Assembly: GCF_024359525.1 (NCBI RefSeq)
Contig: NZ_JAKZEU010000004.1
Location: 62,001-126,000, forward strand
DNA: 64,000 bases
Reading direction: 5' to 3'
Source: Paracoccus albicereus
Lineage (GTDB): Bacteria > Pseudomonadota > Alphaproteobacteria > Rhodobacterales > Rhodobacteraceae
The first letter of the stretch is position 1. Each line of letters starts with the position of its first letter. The translations under genes and the position numbers were made by a program. This document shows, piece after piece, positions 52,850 through 63,418 of this stretch. The notes under the pieces are model-generated. The model was not told the origin of the DNA, ran no database searches, and saw only the letters and a program-made list of their open reading frames with translations.

Positions 52850-54271
52850 ATGACCGGCCAGCCACGCACGCTTTATGACAAGATCTGGGACGCCCACGTC
52901 GTCGACCGCCAGGACGATGGGACCTGCCTTCTGTATATCGACCGCCATCTGGTCCACGAAGTGACCAGCCCGCAAGCGTTCGAAGGTCTGCGCATGACCG
53001 GCCGAGGCGTCCGCGCGCCCGACAAGACCATCGCGGTCCCCGATCACAACGTGCCCACCACCGACGGGCGCGAGACGCATATCGACAACGCCGAATCGCG
53101 CATCCAGGTCAACGAGCTGGACAAGAACGCCCGGGAGTTCGGGGTGCATTACTACCCCGTGACCGACGTGCGCCAAGGGATCGTCCATATCGTCGGACCC
53201 GAACAGGGCTGGACCCTTCCCGGCATGACCGTCGTCTGCGGCGACAGCCACACCGCGACGCACGGCGCCTTCGGTGCGCTCGCCCACGGCATCGGCACGT
53301 CAGAGGTCGAGCATGTTCTGGCGACGCAGACGCTGATCCAGTCCAAGTCGAAAAACATGAAGGTCGAGATCACCGGCAGCCTGCCGCCGGGCGTGACGGC
53401 CAAGGACATCACCCTGACCGTGATCGGTCGCACCGGCACCGCCGGCGGCAACGGTCATGTCATCGAATATTGCGGCCAGGCGATCCGGGATCTGTCCATG
53501 GAAGGCCGCATGACCGTCTGCAACATGGCGATCGAGGGCGGCGCCCGAGCAGGCCTGATCGCACCGGACGAGAAAACATTCGCCTATGTTCAGGGCCGCC
53601 CGCATGCACCGAAGGGCGCGGCATGGGAGGCGGCGCTGAACTGGTGGCGCACGCTGAAATCCGACGAAGGCGCGCATTTCGACAAAGTCGTGACCATCGC
53701 CGCCGAAGACATCGCACCCGTCGTCACCTGGGGCACCTCGCCCGAGGACGTTCTGCCGATCACCGGCACCGTTCCCGCCCCCGAGGATTTTGCCGGCGGC
53801 AAGGTCGAGGCCGCGCGCCGCAGCCTTGAATACATGGGCCTGAAGCCCGGCACGCGGCTTCAGGACATCGCCATCGACGCGGTGTTCATCGGGTCCTGTA
53901 CCAACGGCCGGATCGAGGATCTTCGCGCCGCCGCGGCGATCCTGAAGGGCCGCAAGCTGGCCGACGGACTGCGTGGCATGGTCGTCCCCGGCTCGGGTCT
54001 GGTTCGTGCGCAGGCCGAGGAAGAAGGTCTGGACCAGATCTTCCTCGACGCCGGGTTCGAATGGCGGCTTGCCGGCTGCTCGATGTGTCTTGGCATGAAC
54101 CCCGACCAGCTGAAGCCGGGCGAACGCTGTGCTGCAACAAGCAACCGCAATTTCGAAGGGCGTCAGGGCTACAAAGGCCGCACGCATCTGATGTCGCCGG
54201 CAATGGCGGCGGCGGCGGCGGTCACCGGCCGGCTGACGGATATTCGTGAACTGACCGGCGCGACGGTCTGA
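52850..54271 (+). CDS. leuC: 3-isopropylmalate dehydratase large subunit LeuC
   Basis: A 473-residue aconitase-family enzyme of leucine synthesis. The [4Fe-4S] cysteines are in [12 protein letters not shown] and [32 protein letters not shown] and [20 protein letters not shown] are signature blocks. ATG 52850 is chosen (AGGACACGCC before it) over an upstream in-frame start. It works with LeuD, encoded 0.9 kb downstream and separated from it by an opposite-strand membrane gene. Confidence 0.96.
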   Translation: MTGQPRTLYDKIWDAHVVDRQDDGTCLLYIDRHLVHEVTSPQAFEGLRMTGRGVRAPDKTIAVPDHNVPTTDGRETHIDNAESRIQVNELDKNAREFGVHYYPVTDVRQGIVHIVGPEQGWTLPGMTVVCGDSHTATHGAFGALAHGIGTSEVEHVLATQTLIQSKSKNMKVEITGSLPPGVTAKDITLTVIGRTGTAGGNGHVIEYCGQAIRDLSMEGRMTVCNMAIEGGARAGLIAPDEKTFAYVQGRPHAPKGAAWEAALNWWRTLKSDEGAHFDKVVTIAAEDIAPVVTWGTSPEDVLPITGTVPAPEDFAGGKVEAARRSLEYMGLKPGTRLQDIAIDAVFIGSCTNGRIEDLRAAAAILKGRKLADGLRGMVVPGSGLVRAQAEEEGLDQIFLDAGFEWRLAGCSMCLGMNPDQLKPGERCAATSNRNFEGRQGYKGRTHLMSPAMAAAAAVTGRLTDIRELTGATV

Positions 54272-54274
54272 GGC

Positions 54275-54925
54275 TCAGGCGGCGCGATGACCTGCGGGTG
54301 ATCGCGTCCGCCGCTCACCCTGAACCGAAGGACGATGTGACCGCCGACGCTTGCGCCTGGATGGCGGGCGCGTGAGGTGGCGCAACGCATTCACAGCGAT
54401 GAGCCCGACACCCAGTATCTCCAGCATGGCGGCAAGGCTGATCATCGCTACCGGGCGTTCCAGCACCCGGTCCAGGCCGTGCAGGCTGACCATCCGAAGC
54501 CCGGCCAGATCGACCAGAAGCAGCATCCCCAGCGCCGCAGCCCAGTTTCCACGCAGGTGGCGCCGCGCAGCGACGATGAGGATGGTAAACAGAAGCGCCG
54601 CGACCACCACGATCATGGCGACCAAGGCGCCCTGAACGCCGCCCCGTCCGCCATACCAGCCGTCACGTCGCGCGATGCATTCGCCAAGCGCCGCGACCAC
54701 CCATTGCGCGCCGATCGCCTCGTTGACGGCGAGCGCCGCCGAAACCACGACGACCAGCCGCCAGAAGGTGCGCCCAGCGCTGCGCCCGCGCAGCCTCAGC
54801 ACGATAACGGCGAGAGCGGCACAGGTGGCATACGCGCCGACCGTTGCCCAGCCGAGCGTGCTGGTATGCGCCGGGCCGGCCTGCCCAGCGACGGCAAGAC
54901 AATCGAGAAAGTCGGTCAGGGTCAT
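54275..54925 (-). CDS. Uncharacterised membrane protein between leuC and leuD
   Basis: About 216 residues from ATG 54925, or up to 267 with starts further upstream; no start has a strong ribosome site. Five hydrophobic helices are evident ([78 protein letters not shown] and [20 protein letters not shown]), with a very basic C-terminal tail. The family is not recognised. It faces leuC tail to tail and is divergent from leuD. Confidence 0.6.
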   Translation of the reverse strand: MTLTDFLDCLAVAGQAGPAHTSTLGWATVGAYATCAALAVIVLRLRGRSAGRTFWRLVVVVSAALAVNEAIGAQWVVAALGECIARRDGWYGGRGGVQGALVAMIVVVAALLFTILIVAARRHLRGNWAAALGMLLLVDLAGLRMVSLHGLDRVLERPVAMISLAAMLEILGVGLIAVNALRHLTRPPSRRKRRRSHRPSVQGERRTRSPAGHRAA

Positions 54926-55140
54926 CGGCGAGGCGATCCGAAGCTTATCAAGCAAAGGTGAACATGCCACAGCACAGTCGGCCAGCCTAGCCCGCCACCA
55001 ACCAGACAACCGCCTGGACGTCATTTCACAATCGCGGGTTGTCGGCCGATCCGTTGCCGGCCCTGCTGATTGTCGCAATCAGCGCGCCGTCGCAGGGAAG
55101 CGCTTGAATCGGCGTCCTCACGGATTCGCATCCGGGCGGC

Positions 55141-55169
55141 TTGGCCGCTCATTCTTTTTCTGCGATAGA
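55141..55169 (+). promoter_or_regulatory. Candidate promoter of leuD
   Basis: TTGGCC (55141-55146), a 17-base spacer and GATAGA (55164-55169), giving a leader of about 35 bases. It explains how leuD is expressed apart from leuC. Confidence 0.4.
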
Positions 55170-55211
55170 GTTTCCGGCCCTTGGCGGCCCGACGCACGAA
55201 GGACTCACCCG

Positions 55212-55817
55212 ATGGACAAGTTCACCACCCTGACCGGAATCGCGGCACCGATGCCGCTGGTCAATATCGACACTGATATGATCATCCCCAAGCAGTTCCT
55301 GAAGACGATCAAGCGCTCGGGCCTGGGCAAGAACCTGTTCGACGAGATGCGCTATGACAGCGACGGCAACGAGGTGCCGGACTTCGTCCTGAACCAGCCC
55401 GCCTATCGCGAGGCTGAAATTCTGGTTGCCGGTGACAATTTCGGCTGCGGATCGTCGCGCGAACACGCGCCTTGGGCGCTGCTTGATTTCGGCATCCGCT
55501 GCGTGATCTCGACCAGCTTCGCCGACATCTTCTTCAACAACTGCTTCAAGAACGGCATCCTGCCGGTGACGTTGCCGCAGGACGCGGTGGACGTGCTGAT
55601 GGATGACGCCCGCAAAGGCGCGAACGCGCGCATCACCGTCGATCTGGAAGCGCAGACGGTGACAGCTTCGGACGGCCAAAGCTTCGGCTTCGAGATCGAC
55701 CCGTTCAAGAAACACTGCATGCTGAACGGGCTCGACGATATCGGGCTGACGATGGAAAAGGCTGCCGCCATCGACACGTTCGAGACCGAAATGGCGCAGG
55801 CGCGCCCTTGGGTCTGA
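55212..55817 (+). CDS. leuD: 3-isopropylmalate dehydratase small subunit LeuD
   Basis: A 201-residue swivel-domain subunit: [16 protein letters not shown] at the start, [20 protein letters not shown] and [18 protein letters not shown]. With LeuC it isomerises 2- to 3-isopropylmalate. AAGGA precedes the ATG. It overlaps the following gene by 10 bases; leuB is not in the window. Confidence 0.95.
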   Translation: MDKFTTLTGIAAPMPLVNIDTDMIIPKQFLKTIKRSGLGKNLFDEMRYDSDGNEVPDFVLNQPAYREAEILVAGDNFGCGSSREHAPWALLDFGIRCVISTSFADIFFNNCFKNGILPVTLPQDAVDVLMDDARKGANARITVDLEAQTVTASDGQSFGFEIDPFKKHCMLNGLDDIGLTMEKAAAIDTFETEMAQARPWV

Positions 55818-56857
55818 CGCGAGCGGCGCTTGCGGTCACGCTGGCGCTGATTCTGCCTGTTGCGGCTTTGGCCGAGACGATCCGCATTGCCACCTATTCC
55901 CCCGACCTGACCCGGCGCGGACCCGGCCTGCTGCTGCGCGACATCCTGTCGGGCGATGATCCGCAAATCGCGGCGGCGGCCGAAGTCATCGCCCACGTCG
56001 AACCCGATGTGATTCTGCTGACCGGTTTCGACTGGGATCTGGAAGGCCGTGCGCTCGATGCGTTTGCGTCGCTTCTGGCCACAGATGGGCTGGACATGCC
56101 GCATCGCTTCGCCGCGCAGCCGAACAGCGGCATGGCCACCGACGCCGATCTGGACGGTGACGGACGCACAGGCACGCCGCGCGACTCGCAGGGCTACGGC
56201 GAGTTTACCGGGCAGGAAGGGATGCCGGTGATGTCGGGCCTGCCGCTGGGCGAGGTCACGGATTACAGCGCGACGCTGTGGCGCGACCTGCCGGACGCAT
56301 TGATCCCTGAGGGCGGCGCACCGGACATTCAACGGCTCTCCACCACTGCGCACTGGGACGTGCCGGTGCAGGTCGGGGCGCAGGCGCTGCATCTGCTGGC
56401 GTGGTCCGCGACGCCGCCGGTCTTCGACGGGCCCGAGGATCGAAACGGCCGACGCAACCACGACGAGGCGGTCTTCTGGCTGGACCACCTGCCTGCTGAT
56501 GCGCCTTGGGTGCTGGTCGGTAACAGCAATCTCGACCCCGAGGATGGAGAGGGCCGGCGCGATGCGATCGCCCGGCTTCTGACCGTGGCACAGGACCCAC
56601 GTCCGGCGGGCGAGTGGCAACCGCCGCAGAGCGGCGCGAACGCCACACATCGCGGCGACCCCGCACGGGACACCGCTGACTGGGACGATGAGGATGGCGA
56701 TCCCGGCAACATGCGGGTGGACCTGATCCTGCCAGCACAGGGGTTGGAGGTCGCGGGTTCCGGCGTCGTCTGGCCCGATCCCGAGACAAAGCTGGGGGCG
56801 GCTGTCGCCACGGCGTCACGCCATCGCCTCGTCTGGGTCGATCTGGCGCTGCCCTAG
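55808..56857 (+). CDS. Secreted endonuclease/exonuclease/phosphatase-fold protein with altered catalytic motifs
   Basis: A 349-residue exported protein: a signal peptide ([17 protein letters not shown]) and an EEP fold with [24 protein letters not shown], the metal-site segment [16 protein letters not shown] and [13 protein letters not shown] at the end. In active EEP enzymes the last two read GDxN and SDH; here the aspartates are Asn and Arg, so hydrolase activity is doubtful. It starts at TTG inside leuD, with translation probably coupled. Confidence 0.72.
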   Translation: MGLTRAALAVTLALILPVAALAETIRIATYSPDLTRRGPGLLLRDILSGDDPQIAAAAEVIAHVEPDVILLTGFDWDLEGRALDAFASLLATDGLDMPHRFAAQPNSGMATDADLDGDGRTGTPRDSQGYGEFTGQEGMPVMSGLPLGEVTDYSATLWRDLPDALIPEGGAPDIQRLSTTAHWDVPVQVGAQALHLLAWSATPPVFDGPEDRNGRRNHDEAVFWLDHLPADAPWVLVGNSNLDPEDGEGRRDAIARLLTVAQDPRPAGEWQPPQSGANATHRGDPARDTADWDDEDGDPGNMRVDLILPAQGLEVAGSGVVWPDPETKLGAAVATASRHRLVWVDLALP

Positions 56858-57309
56858 CTGACGCGTTTCGCGGCCAGCAAATGCCGGTCCAGCACCTGTA
56901 GGAACCTCGCCCTGTCGGCCTTGCCGAAAGCGCGACCGCCGCCCTGATGAAACGGATCGGCAGCGCGGATGTCCGCCATCAGATCGCGCGTGGCCAGCCG
57001 CGGGCCGATATTGGCGATGCTCAGCACCTCGCCGTCATGGGTCAGCACCGCCGCACCCGCCTTCAGGCAGCGATCGGCCAGCGGCAGGTCGGCGGTGACG
57101 ACGACGTCACCCGGCCCGCAATTCTCGGCGATCCACTTGTCGGCCTCGTCGGGCCCCTCGGCCACGATCTTCAGCGTGACCAGCGGGTTGGCAGGCAGGC
57201 GCAGCCCGCCGTTGCAGACCAGGACCATCGGCACCCTGTGGCGCGTCGCCACACGCTCCGCCTCGGCCTTGACCGGGCAGGCATCAGCGTCGATGTAGAG
57301 CGTCGTCAA
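56854..57309 (-). CDS. YaiI/YqxD-family (DUF188) protein
   Basis: A 151-residue protein with the DUF188 pattern: [18 protein letters not shown] at the start, [16 protein letters not shown] and [18 protein letters not shown]. The aspartate set resembles a NYN/PIN-type metal site; the biochemical role is not established. TTG 57309 is the start, overlapping the dapD stop (TTGA); no ATG lies near. Convergent with the EEP gene, overlapping its end by 4 bases. Confidence 0.85.
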   Translation of the reverse strand: MTTLYIDADACPVKAEAERVATRHRVPMVLVCNGGLRLPANPLVTLKIVAEGPDEADKWIAENCGPGDVVVTADLPLADRCLKAGAAVLTHDGEVLSIANIGPRLATRDLMADIRAADPFHQGGGRAFGKADRARFLQVLDRHLLAAKRVS

Positions 57310-58127
57310 TCGCGCAGAAGTTCGTTGATCGAGGTCTTGGACCGCGTTTTCGCGTCCACCCGCTTCACGATGACCGCGCAGTACAGGTTCACGCCGTTCT
57401 TCGAAGGCAGCGAGCCTGCGACGACGACCGAGCCCGCGGGTACCTCGCCATACATGACCTCGCCCGTCTCGCGGTCCACGATCTTGGTGGACTGGCCGAT
57501 GAAGACCCCCATGCCGAGGACCGAGCCTTCTCGAACGATCACGCCCTCGACCACTTCCGAACGGGCGCCGATGAAACAGTGATCCTCGATGATCGTGGGG
57601 CCGGCCTGCATCGGCTCCAGCACGCCGCCGATGCCAACGCCCCCGGACAGGTGCACGTTCTTGCCGATCTGGGCGCAGGACCCGACCGTGGCCCAGGTGT
57701 CGACCATCGTGCCTTCGTCCACATAGGCGCCGAGATTGACGAAGGACGGCATCAGGACGACGCCCTTGGCGATATGCGCGGACCGGCGAACGATGCAGTT
57801 GGGCACCGCGCGAAAGCCAGCCGCGCGCCACTGGTTGTCGCCCCAGCCCTTGAACTTGCTGTCGACCTTGTCCCACCAGCCGCCGCTCTGCGGCCCGCCC
57901 GGCTGAATTTCCATGTCGTTCATGCGGAAGGACAGCAGGACCGCCTTCTTGGCCCATTGGTTGACGTGCCAATCGGTCCCGCGCTTTTCGGCCACGCGCA
58001 GCGTGCCGGCATCAAGGGCGTCCAGCGTCTCTTCGACCGCCTCGCGAACCTCACCCCCGGTTGTGGGCGTGATCTCGGCGCGGTTTTCCCAAGCCTTTTC
58101 GATGGCGGATTCAAGTTGCTCTGACAT
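57306..58127 (-). CDS. dapD: Tetrahydrodipicolinate N-succinyltransferase DapD
   Basis: A 273-residue left-handed beta-helix acyltransferase of the succinylase lysine/DAP pathway: [58 protein letters not shown] and [20 protein letters not shown] are the hexapeptide repeats. It supplies the pathway that DapF (29274-30089) completes. Its own promoter lies upstream. Confidence 0.96.
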   Translation of the reverse strand: MSEQLESAIEKAWENRAEITPTTGGEVREAVEETLDALDAGTLRVAEKRGTDWHVNQWAKKAVLLSFRMNDMEIQPGGPQSGGWWDKVDSKFKGWGDNQWRAAGFRAVPNCIVRRSAHIAKGVVLMPSFVNLGAYVDEGTMVDTWATVGSCAQIGKNVHLSGGVGIGGVLEPMQAGPTIIEDHCFIGARSEVVEGVIVREGSVLGMGVFIGQSTKIVDRETGEVMYGEVPAGSVVVAGSLPSKNGVNLYCAVIVKRVDAKTRSKTSINELLRD

Positions 58128-58165
58128 GGATCGGCCTTTCTGCGGGTGGCATCGGTGTTGATCGG

Positions 58166-58194
58166 GCTATAAGCGGGGCTGACCCGGGGCGCAA
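58166..58194 (-). promoter_or_regulatory. Candidate promoter of dapD
   Basis: On the minus strand TTGCGC (58194-58189), a 17-base spacer and TATAGC (58171-58166), giving a leader of about 30 bases. Confidence 0.45.
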
Positions 58195-58223
58195 CGCCGC
58201 GCCCGGTCGAGACGGGGAATTTC

Positions 58224-59075
58224 ATGAAGACCGAAGACGATCGCGGCCATCCGTTCCGCGCCAGCCGCCAGGACGCCGCGACCGCGAGCCACATCCCGGA
58301 TACGCCACAGACGCGGGCACAGGCATACCGTCTGGCCTATACCGATCTGGATTTCCTCATGCGCGAGGAATTGCGGCCGGTGCGGTTCCAACTGGAATTG
58401 CTGAAGCCTCAGATGATGATGGACGAGGCTGGGATCGAGTCCACCGTCGTCATGTTCGGCGGCGCGCGCATTCCTTCGCCGGACGAACGCGAGCGTGCAC
58501 GGACGAAGACCCTGGCCGATCTGTCGGTGTTCTACGACGAAGCACGCAACTTCGCCCGCGTGATGACGGAACGCAGTCTGGCGGGCGGCGGCGGTGAATT
58601 CGTGATCTGCACAGGCGGCGGGCCGGGCGTGATGGAAGCGGGCAATCTTGGCGCCCAAGAAGCCGGCGGGCAGTCGATCGGCCTGAACATCGTGCTGCCG
58701 CATGAACAGGCGCCCAACGAATACGTCACCCCGGATTTGTCGTTCAATTTCCATTACTTCGCGATCCGCAAGATGCATTTCCTGATGCGTGCGGCGGCGA
58801 TCACCGTGTTTCCCGGTGGGTTCGGGACCCTAGACGAACTGTTCGAGACGCTGACGCTGATCCAGACCGGACGGATGAGACCGGTTCCGGTCCTTCTGTT
58901 CGGGCGCGAGTTCTGGGAAAGGATCATCGATTGGCAGGCGCTGGCCGACGCCGGGACGATCAGTGACAGCGATCTGGGCCTGTTTCACTTCGTCGAAAGC
59001 GCTGACGAGGCAGTGGCGATCATCGACCACTGGACACCCAAGCCTCGGCGTGAACCGCCCCCCGAAGCGCGATGA
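58224..59075 (+). CDS. LOG-family protein (cytokinin riboside phosphoribohydrolase-like)
   Basis: A 283-residue protein of the long LOG/TIGR00730 type. CTGGGPGVMEAGNLGAQEAG holds the PGGxGTxxE-preceding nucleotide loop, and AAAITVFPGGFGTLDELFE is the catalytic motif. The 100-residue N-terminal extension (including RPVRFQLELLKPQMMMDEAG) marks the bacterial long form. Such proteins cleave nucleoside monophosphates to base and ribose 5-phosphate. Divergent from dapD. Confidence 0.85.
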   Translation: MKTEDDRGHPFRASRQDAATASHIPDTPQTRAQAYRLAYTDLDFLMREELRPVRFQLELLKPQMMMDEAGIESTVVMFGGARIPSPDERERARTKTLADLSVFYDEARNFARVMTERSLAGGGGEFVICTGGGPGVMEAGNLGAQEAGGQSIGLNIVLPHEQAPNEYVTPDLSFNFHYFAIRKMHFLMRAAAITVFPGGFGTLDELFETLTLIQTGRMRPVPVLLFGREFWERIIDWQALADAGTISDSDLGLFHFVESADEAVAIIDHWTPKPRREPPPEAR

Positions 59076-59097
59076 GCCAGATACTGGAGATGCTTGC

Positions 59098-59721
59098 ATG
59101 TGCGGCAGATTCGTCGATCCGAACCTTCGCGGAAGTGACTGGGATTTCTCGGAGCTGAAGATCGATCCGCTTCCGCGCCGCTTCAACGTCAAGCCGACCG
59201 AGACGGTCCTGATCCTTGCCAAGTCACCGCTGCAGGGCTTTCACGCGCGCTGGTGGCTGATCCCATCGTGGCACAAGGGCGAGATGAAGGACTGGAAGGC
59301 CGCGACCTTCAATGCGCGGATTGAGGATGCGGCGAACAAACCCGCCTTCCGCGCGGTCTGGAGGCATGGACGTTGCCTGATCCCCACGGCGGGTTATTAC
59401 GAGTGGACCGGCGAAAAGGGTGCAAAGCAGCCGCATTTCATTCATCCCGACGGTAATGCGGAAACGATGTTTTTCGCTGGGCTCGCCTCACGCTGGCAAG
59501 ATCTGCTGACCTGCACGATCCTGACCCGGGCGGCCAATCCCGCGGTCGACGGGCTGCATCACCGCATGCCGGTCATCCTGAACGCCGACGAGCGCGACGC
59601 CTGGCTGGGCGGCAGCGATGATCCCGACCTTGGCGCAGGCGCGCGGCTGGCGCACCATCCGGTTGCGCGGTTCGGGATCAAGGATGACGGCGAGGCCCTG
59701 ATCGAGCCGTTCGAAGCCTAG
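59098..59721 (+). CDS. HMCES/YedK-type abasic-site DNA-protein crosslinker (SRAP)
   Basis: A 207-residue SRAP protein. Cys2 of MCGRFVDP is the nucleophile that bonds abasic sites in single-stranded DNA; AATFNARIEDA, PTAGYYEWTG (catalytic Glu) and LHHRMPVILN (catalytic His) complete the site. It protects stalled forks. Start 59098 is fixed by the need for Cys at position 2. It lies 22 bases after the LOG gene. Confidence 0.92.
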   Translation: MCGRFVDPNLRGSDWDFSELKIDPLPRRFNVKPTETVLILAKSPLQGFHARWWLIPSWHKGEMKDWKAATFNARIEDAANKPAFRAVWRHGRCLIPTAGYYEWTGEKGAKQPHFIHPDGNAETMFFAGLASRWQDLLTCTILTRAANPAVDGLHHRMPVILNADERDAWLGGSDDPDLGAGARLAHHPVARFGIKDDGEALIEPFEA

Positions 59722-59722
59722 A

Positions 59723-60898
59723 TCAGCCGGCCGCTTCGGCCGCGATCTCTGCCCGACTTTTCCGGCCGCGCTCGGTCGCGGATTTCAACTGACCGCAGGC
59801 AGCCATGATGTCCTCGCCGCGCGGGGTCCGGATGGGGCTGGCGTAGCCGGCCTTGTGAACGATGTCGGCAAACGCCTCTATCCGTTCCCACGAGCTGCGC
59901 TTGTAAGGTGCGCCGGGCCATTCGTTGAACGGGATCAGGTTGATCTTCGCCGGGATACCGCGGATCAGCTTGACCAGACGGCGAGCGTCGTCGTCGCTGT
60001 CGTTCACGCCGTCGAGCATCACATATTCGAAGGTGATGCGTTCGCTGTTCGACAGCCGCGGATAGTCGCGCAGCGCGCCCAGAAGCGTGTCGATGTTCCA
60101 GCGCTTGTTGATCGGGACAAGCTTGTCGCGGACCTCGTCAGTCGTGGCGTGGAAGCTGACAGCCAGCAGGCAGCCGATCTCTTCGGCCGTGCGCGCGATC
60201 TCGGGCACCACGCCGGAAGTCGACAGCGTGATCCGCCGGCGCGAAAGGCTCAGCCCCTCATTGTCCATGACGACCTTCATCGCGTCGCGGACCGCCTCGA
60301 AATTATACAGCGGTTCGCCCATGCCCATCAGCACGACGTTCGAGATCAGGCGCGTTTCGTCCTTGGGCGCACCGGGTTCGGGCCATTCGCCCAGATCGTC
60401 GCGGGCCAGCATCACCTGACCGACGATCTCGGCCGGGGTCAGGTTACGCACCAGCTTCTGCGTGCCGGTGTGACAGAAGGAACAGGTCAGCGTGCAGCCG
60501 ACCTGCGAACTGATGCACAGCGTGCCGCGCGTTTCTTCGGGGATATAGACCGCCTCGACCTCGTGCCCGCCGGCAATGCGCAGCAGGAACTTGCGGGTGC
60601 CGTCGGCGCTGACCTGGCGGGTGACGACCTCGGGCAGCGCGATCTCGAACCGCTCGGCCAGCATCGACCGGTAATCCTTGGCGAGATTGGTCATCTGCGC
60701 GAAATCGCGCACGCCCCAATGATAGACCCACTGCCAGATCTGGCCCACGCGCATCTTCGCCTGCTTCTCGGGCGTACCGGCGTCCAGCAACGCGTCGCGC
60801 AACTGGTCGCGGGTCAGGCCGACGATGTTCGTCCGGCCCGTCTGCGGCAGTTTGCGCGGGATGGTCATTACATCCTGAGTGATCGGCGTATCGGCCAT
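59723..60898 (-). CDS. rlmN: Dual-specificity rRNA/tRNA m2A methyltransferase RlmN
   Basis: A 391-residue radical-SAM enzyme methylating C2 of A2503 in 23S rRNA and A37 in some tRNAs. The cluster motif is [11 protein letters not shown], and SSQVG precedes it. [16 protein letters not shown] is the SAM-binding GEP block, and C-terminal [15 protein letters not shown] precedes the second catalytic cysteine in [13 protein letters not shown] 60898 (AGGTG upstream) is preferred to an upstream in-frame ATG. Confidence 0.95.
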   Translation of the reverse strand: MADTPITQDVMTIPRKLPQTGRTNIVGLTRDQLRDALLDAGTPEKQAKMRVGQIWQWVYHWGVRDFAQMTNLAKDYRSMLAERFEIALPEVVTRQVSADGTRKFLLRIAGGHEVEAVYIPEETRGTLCISSQVGCTLTCSFCHTGTQKLVRNLTPAEIVGQVMLARDDLGEWPEPGAPKDETRLISNVVLMGMGEPLYNFEAVRDAMKVVMDNEGLSLSRRRITLSTSGVVPEIARTAEEIGCLLAVSFHATTDEVRDKLVPINKRWNIDTLLGALRDYPRLSNSERITFEYVMLDGVNDSDDDARRLVKLIRGIPAKINLIPFNEWPGAPYKRSSWERIEAFADIVHKAGYASPIRTPRGEDIMAACGQLKSATERGRKSRAEIAAEAAG

Positions 60899-60941
60899 GG
60901 CGGCACCTGGATAACGGCGGAAAGGACGGCAGATAAGCGAA

Positions 60942-60969
60942 ACGGGCGACCGAATCAACAGCCGCCCGT
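60942..60969 (-). terminator. Terminator-like hairpin after the IalB-like gene
   Basis: On the minus strand ACGGGCG and CGCCCGT pair across a 14-base loop, followed by TTTCGCTT, 24 bases after the IalB-like stop and before rlmN. Confidence 0.45.
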
Positions 60970-60992
60970 CCGAAAGCGTCAACTCGCGTGCC

Positions 60993-61526
60993 TTACTGGC
61001 AGCGTTCCTTGGCGGTGTTGGTCGCGGCGGTGATGCCCGACAGCGAGAACGTGTCCTGCGTCAGCGTCCCGCGAGAGGATCGGGCCGAGACCACAGCGCT
61101 GGAACCCGCGCGCAGGGCGCTGATCAGCCGCGCATCGTCCGACGGGCTGCCGGTCCAGGCGCTTTCGCCTTCGGTGAACAGATTGAACTTGGTGCCCCCG
61201 ATATCGACCTCGACCGTGCTGTCGGGCGCGAAGGGGTAACCGCCGGTAAAGGACACTTCACCTTCCTGTCCCGGGCGATAGGCGACGTACAGACGGATGT
61301 CGCCGCGCGTCACCTCTTTGGCATTGCCTTCACTGTCGGTGTTCCGCGTCGATTCCGGCGGCGAGACCGCCCAGCATTCACGGGGATCGTCGGCGGCGAA
61401 CACCGTCCAGACGCCCTCGGTCGCAACGACGTTGCTCGATTCCTGCGCGGTCGCCGCGATCGGCCCGGCAATCCCGACGCCAAGGGCCGTCGCGGCCAAT
61501 ACGGCACGTAGCTTGGATGATTTCAT
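60993..61526 (-). CDS. Invasion-associated locus B (IalB)-family periplasmic protein
   Basis: A 177-residue secreted protein: a signal peptide ([20 protein letters not shown]) then the IalB-like pattern [38 protein letters not shown] and [19 protein letters not shown]. Two cysteines (in ECW and at ERC) could form a disulfide. Function outside pathogens is unknown. Monocistronic, ended by the hairpin at 60942-60969. Confidence 0.8.
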   Translation of the reverse strand: MKSSKLRAVLAATALGVGIAGPIAATAQESSNVVATEGVWTVFAADDPRECWAVSPPESTRNTDSEGNAKEVTRGDIRLYVAYRPGQEGEVSFTGGYPFAPDSTVEVDIGGTKFNLFTEGESAWTGSPSDDARLISALRAGSSAVVSARSSRGTLTQDTFSLSGITAATNTAKERCQ

Positions 61527-61676
61527 GCTCTGGCCTCCTGCATCATCGCCTGTTATCCGGCGTTCAAGCCCATTGCGGTCGCCAGTGCAACCGCCTGATG
61601 GGGACGATAGCTGATAATGCCGGCGCCGAGAAAGAGGCGACGGCGAGAAATCGCGTAAATGTCAGGGATTAGGGCG

Positions 61677-62663
61677 ATGGCGGCGGCGGATCTGATCGAA
61701 TTGTGGCGCGGCGGGATGCTGGAAAGCGTCCATCGCGGTCATGCGGTGATTTGCGACAGCAAGGGCATCGTCGCGGCCTGGGGCGATCCCGACGCGATGA
61801 TCTTTCCGCGCTCGTCCTGCAAGATGATCCAGGCGCTGCCGTTGCTAGAATCAGGCGCGGCGGACGCCGCGGGGCTTGTACCACGGCAGCTTGCGTTGTC
61901 CTGCGCGAGCCACAACGGCGCCGCGATCCATGTGGACGCGGTCGACGCGTGGTTGAAGGCGCGGGGCCTGTCGGAAAGCGACCTGCGCTGCGGCAGCCAC
62001 ATGCCGGCCGACAAGGACGAGAACAAGCGCCTGACCTGCGGCGGGATTTCGCCCTGCCAGCTGCACAACAATTGCTCGGGCAAGCATGCCGGGTTCCTGA
62101 CACTGAACCAGCATCTGGGCGCGGGACCCGACTACCATGACATCGATCATCCTGTTCAACAGGCGGCGAAACAGGCTTTCGAGGAGGTGACGCAGGAGAC
62201 CTCGCCCGGATATGGAATCGACGGTTGCTCGGCGCCGAACTTTCCCTGCACGGTCACCGGCCTGGCGCGTGCCATGGCGAGTTTTGCGCAACCGCAGGGC
62301 GGCGTGCGGGGACAGGCAATGGAACGGCTGGTCCAGGCGATGTGTGCCTACCCCGAGATGGTGGCGGGTGAAGGCCGCGCCTGCACTGCGCTGATGCGTG
62401 CGATGGGGGGGCGCGTCGCGGTCAAGACCGGGGCCGAAGCGGTCTTCATCGCGATCCTGCCCGACCAGGGGCTGGGCGTCGCGCTGAAGATCATGGACGG
62501 CGGCACCCGCGCGTCCGAGGCAGCGATTACCGCGCTGCTGGTCCATCTGGGCGCACTGGAAAGCGGGCATCCGGTGGTCGGCAAGCTGTTGACCGATCCG
62601 ATGCGGAACTGGAACGGGATCGCCTACGGCGAGATGCGGCTGGCGGCGGGCTTTCCGCGCTAG
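61677..62663 (+). CDS. Asparaginase of the rhizobial AnsA (asparaginase II) family
   Basis: A 328-residue enzyme hydrolysing asparagine to aspartate and ammonia. LIELWRGGMLESVHRGHAV at the start, FPRSSCKMIQALPLLES, LHNNCSGKHAGFL and GIDGCSAPNFPCTVTGLARA are hallmarks of this beta-lactamase-like family, unrelated to E. coli AnsA/AnsB. ATG 61677 fits the family N-terminus; ATG 61659 is possible. Convergent with the TSUP gene, overlapping by 4 bases. Confidence 0.88.
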   Translation: MAAADLIELWRGGMLESVHRGHAVICDSKGIVAAWGDPDAMIFPRSSCKMIQALPLLESGAADAAGLVPRQLALSCASHNGAAIHVDAVDAWLKARGLSESDLRCGSHMPADKDENKRLTCGGISPCQLHNNCSGKHAGFLTLNQHLGAGPDYHDIDHPVQQAAKQAFEEVTQETSPGYGIDGCSAPNFPCTVTGLARAMASFAQPQGGVRGQAMERLVQAMCAYPEMVAGEGRACTALMRAMGGRVAVKTGAEAVFIAILPDQGLGVALKIMDGGTRASEAAITALLVHLGALESGHPVVGKLLTDPMRNWNGIAYGEMRLAAGFPR

Positions 62664-63418
62664 AGCATCTGCCAGATCAGACGCAATGCGAGTGCGGTCG
62701 ATGTCACGACCAGAAGCGGCTTGATCAATCGAGAGCCGATCCGCATCGCCATCCGCGCACCGAAAAACGCGCCTGCCATCTGTGCCACGCCCATCGCCGC
62801 GCCCAGCAACCAGAGCGGCTGACCGGCCAAGGCAAAGACCGTCAGCCCGCCAAGGTTTGAAAACAGGTTCAACAGCTTGGTATGCGCCGTCGCCTTCAGG
62901 ACGCCGTAACCCGCCAAGGTCACGAAGGCGATCATGTAGAAGGACCCCGCGCCCGGACCCAAAAGGCCGTCATAGAAACCGACGGCCGGCACGACCAGAA
63001 GCGTGATGAGCGCCGGCGCCATCCGGCGCGCTCGGTCCAAATCGTCAAGCCCGGGCTTGAGCGCGAAGAACGCGGCGACACCGATCAGCACCACCGGCAG
63101 GACGATCCGCAGAAGATCGGTGGGAAGCCATGCCACCAGCGCGGCTCCGGCCATGCCCCCTGCCCCGGCCATCGCCGCGGCGCGAGCCTGCGTCTTCGGA
63201 TCGACCAGACCGCGCGCGGCGTAACTCGCCGCTGCAGTCGCCGCCCCGAAGATCGCTTGCACCTTGTTGGTTCCCAAAGCCTGCGCAGGCGGCAGGCCAG
63301 CCAGCAGCAGCGCCGGCAGCGTGATCAGACCGCCACCGCCAGCGATTGCGTCGACGAAACCGCCTGCGAAACCCGCCGCGACCAGCAGCAGGATCAGATC
63401 GACAGAAAGATCGGGCAT
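62660..63418 (-). CDS. TSUP-family (TauE/SafE-like) anion exporter
   Basis: A 252-residue protein with about eight transmembrane helices. GFVDAIAGGGGLITLPALL and LGTNKVQAIFGAATAAASY form the first repeat, and GFYDGLLGPGAGSFYMIAF the second. Family members move sulfite, sulfonates or other small organic anions; the substrate is not readable. ATG 63418 overlaps the serB stop (GTGATG), so it is co-transcribed with serB. Confidence 0.85.
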   Translation of the reverse strand: MPDLSVDLILLLVAAGFAGGFVDAIAGGGGLITLPALLLAGLPPAQALGTNKVQAIFGAATAAASYAARGLVDPKTQARAAAMAGAGGMAGAALVAWLPTDLLRIVLPVVLIGVAAFFALKPGLDDLDRARRMAPALITLLVVPAVGFYDGLLGPGAGSFYMIAFVTLAGYGVLKATAHTKLLNLFSNLGGLTVFALAGQPLWLLGAAMGVAQMAGAFFGARMAMRIGSRLIKPLLVVTSTALALRLIWQML

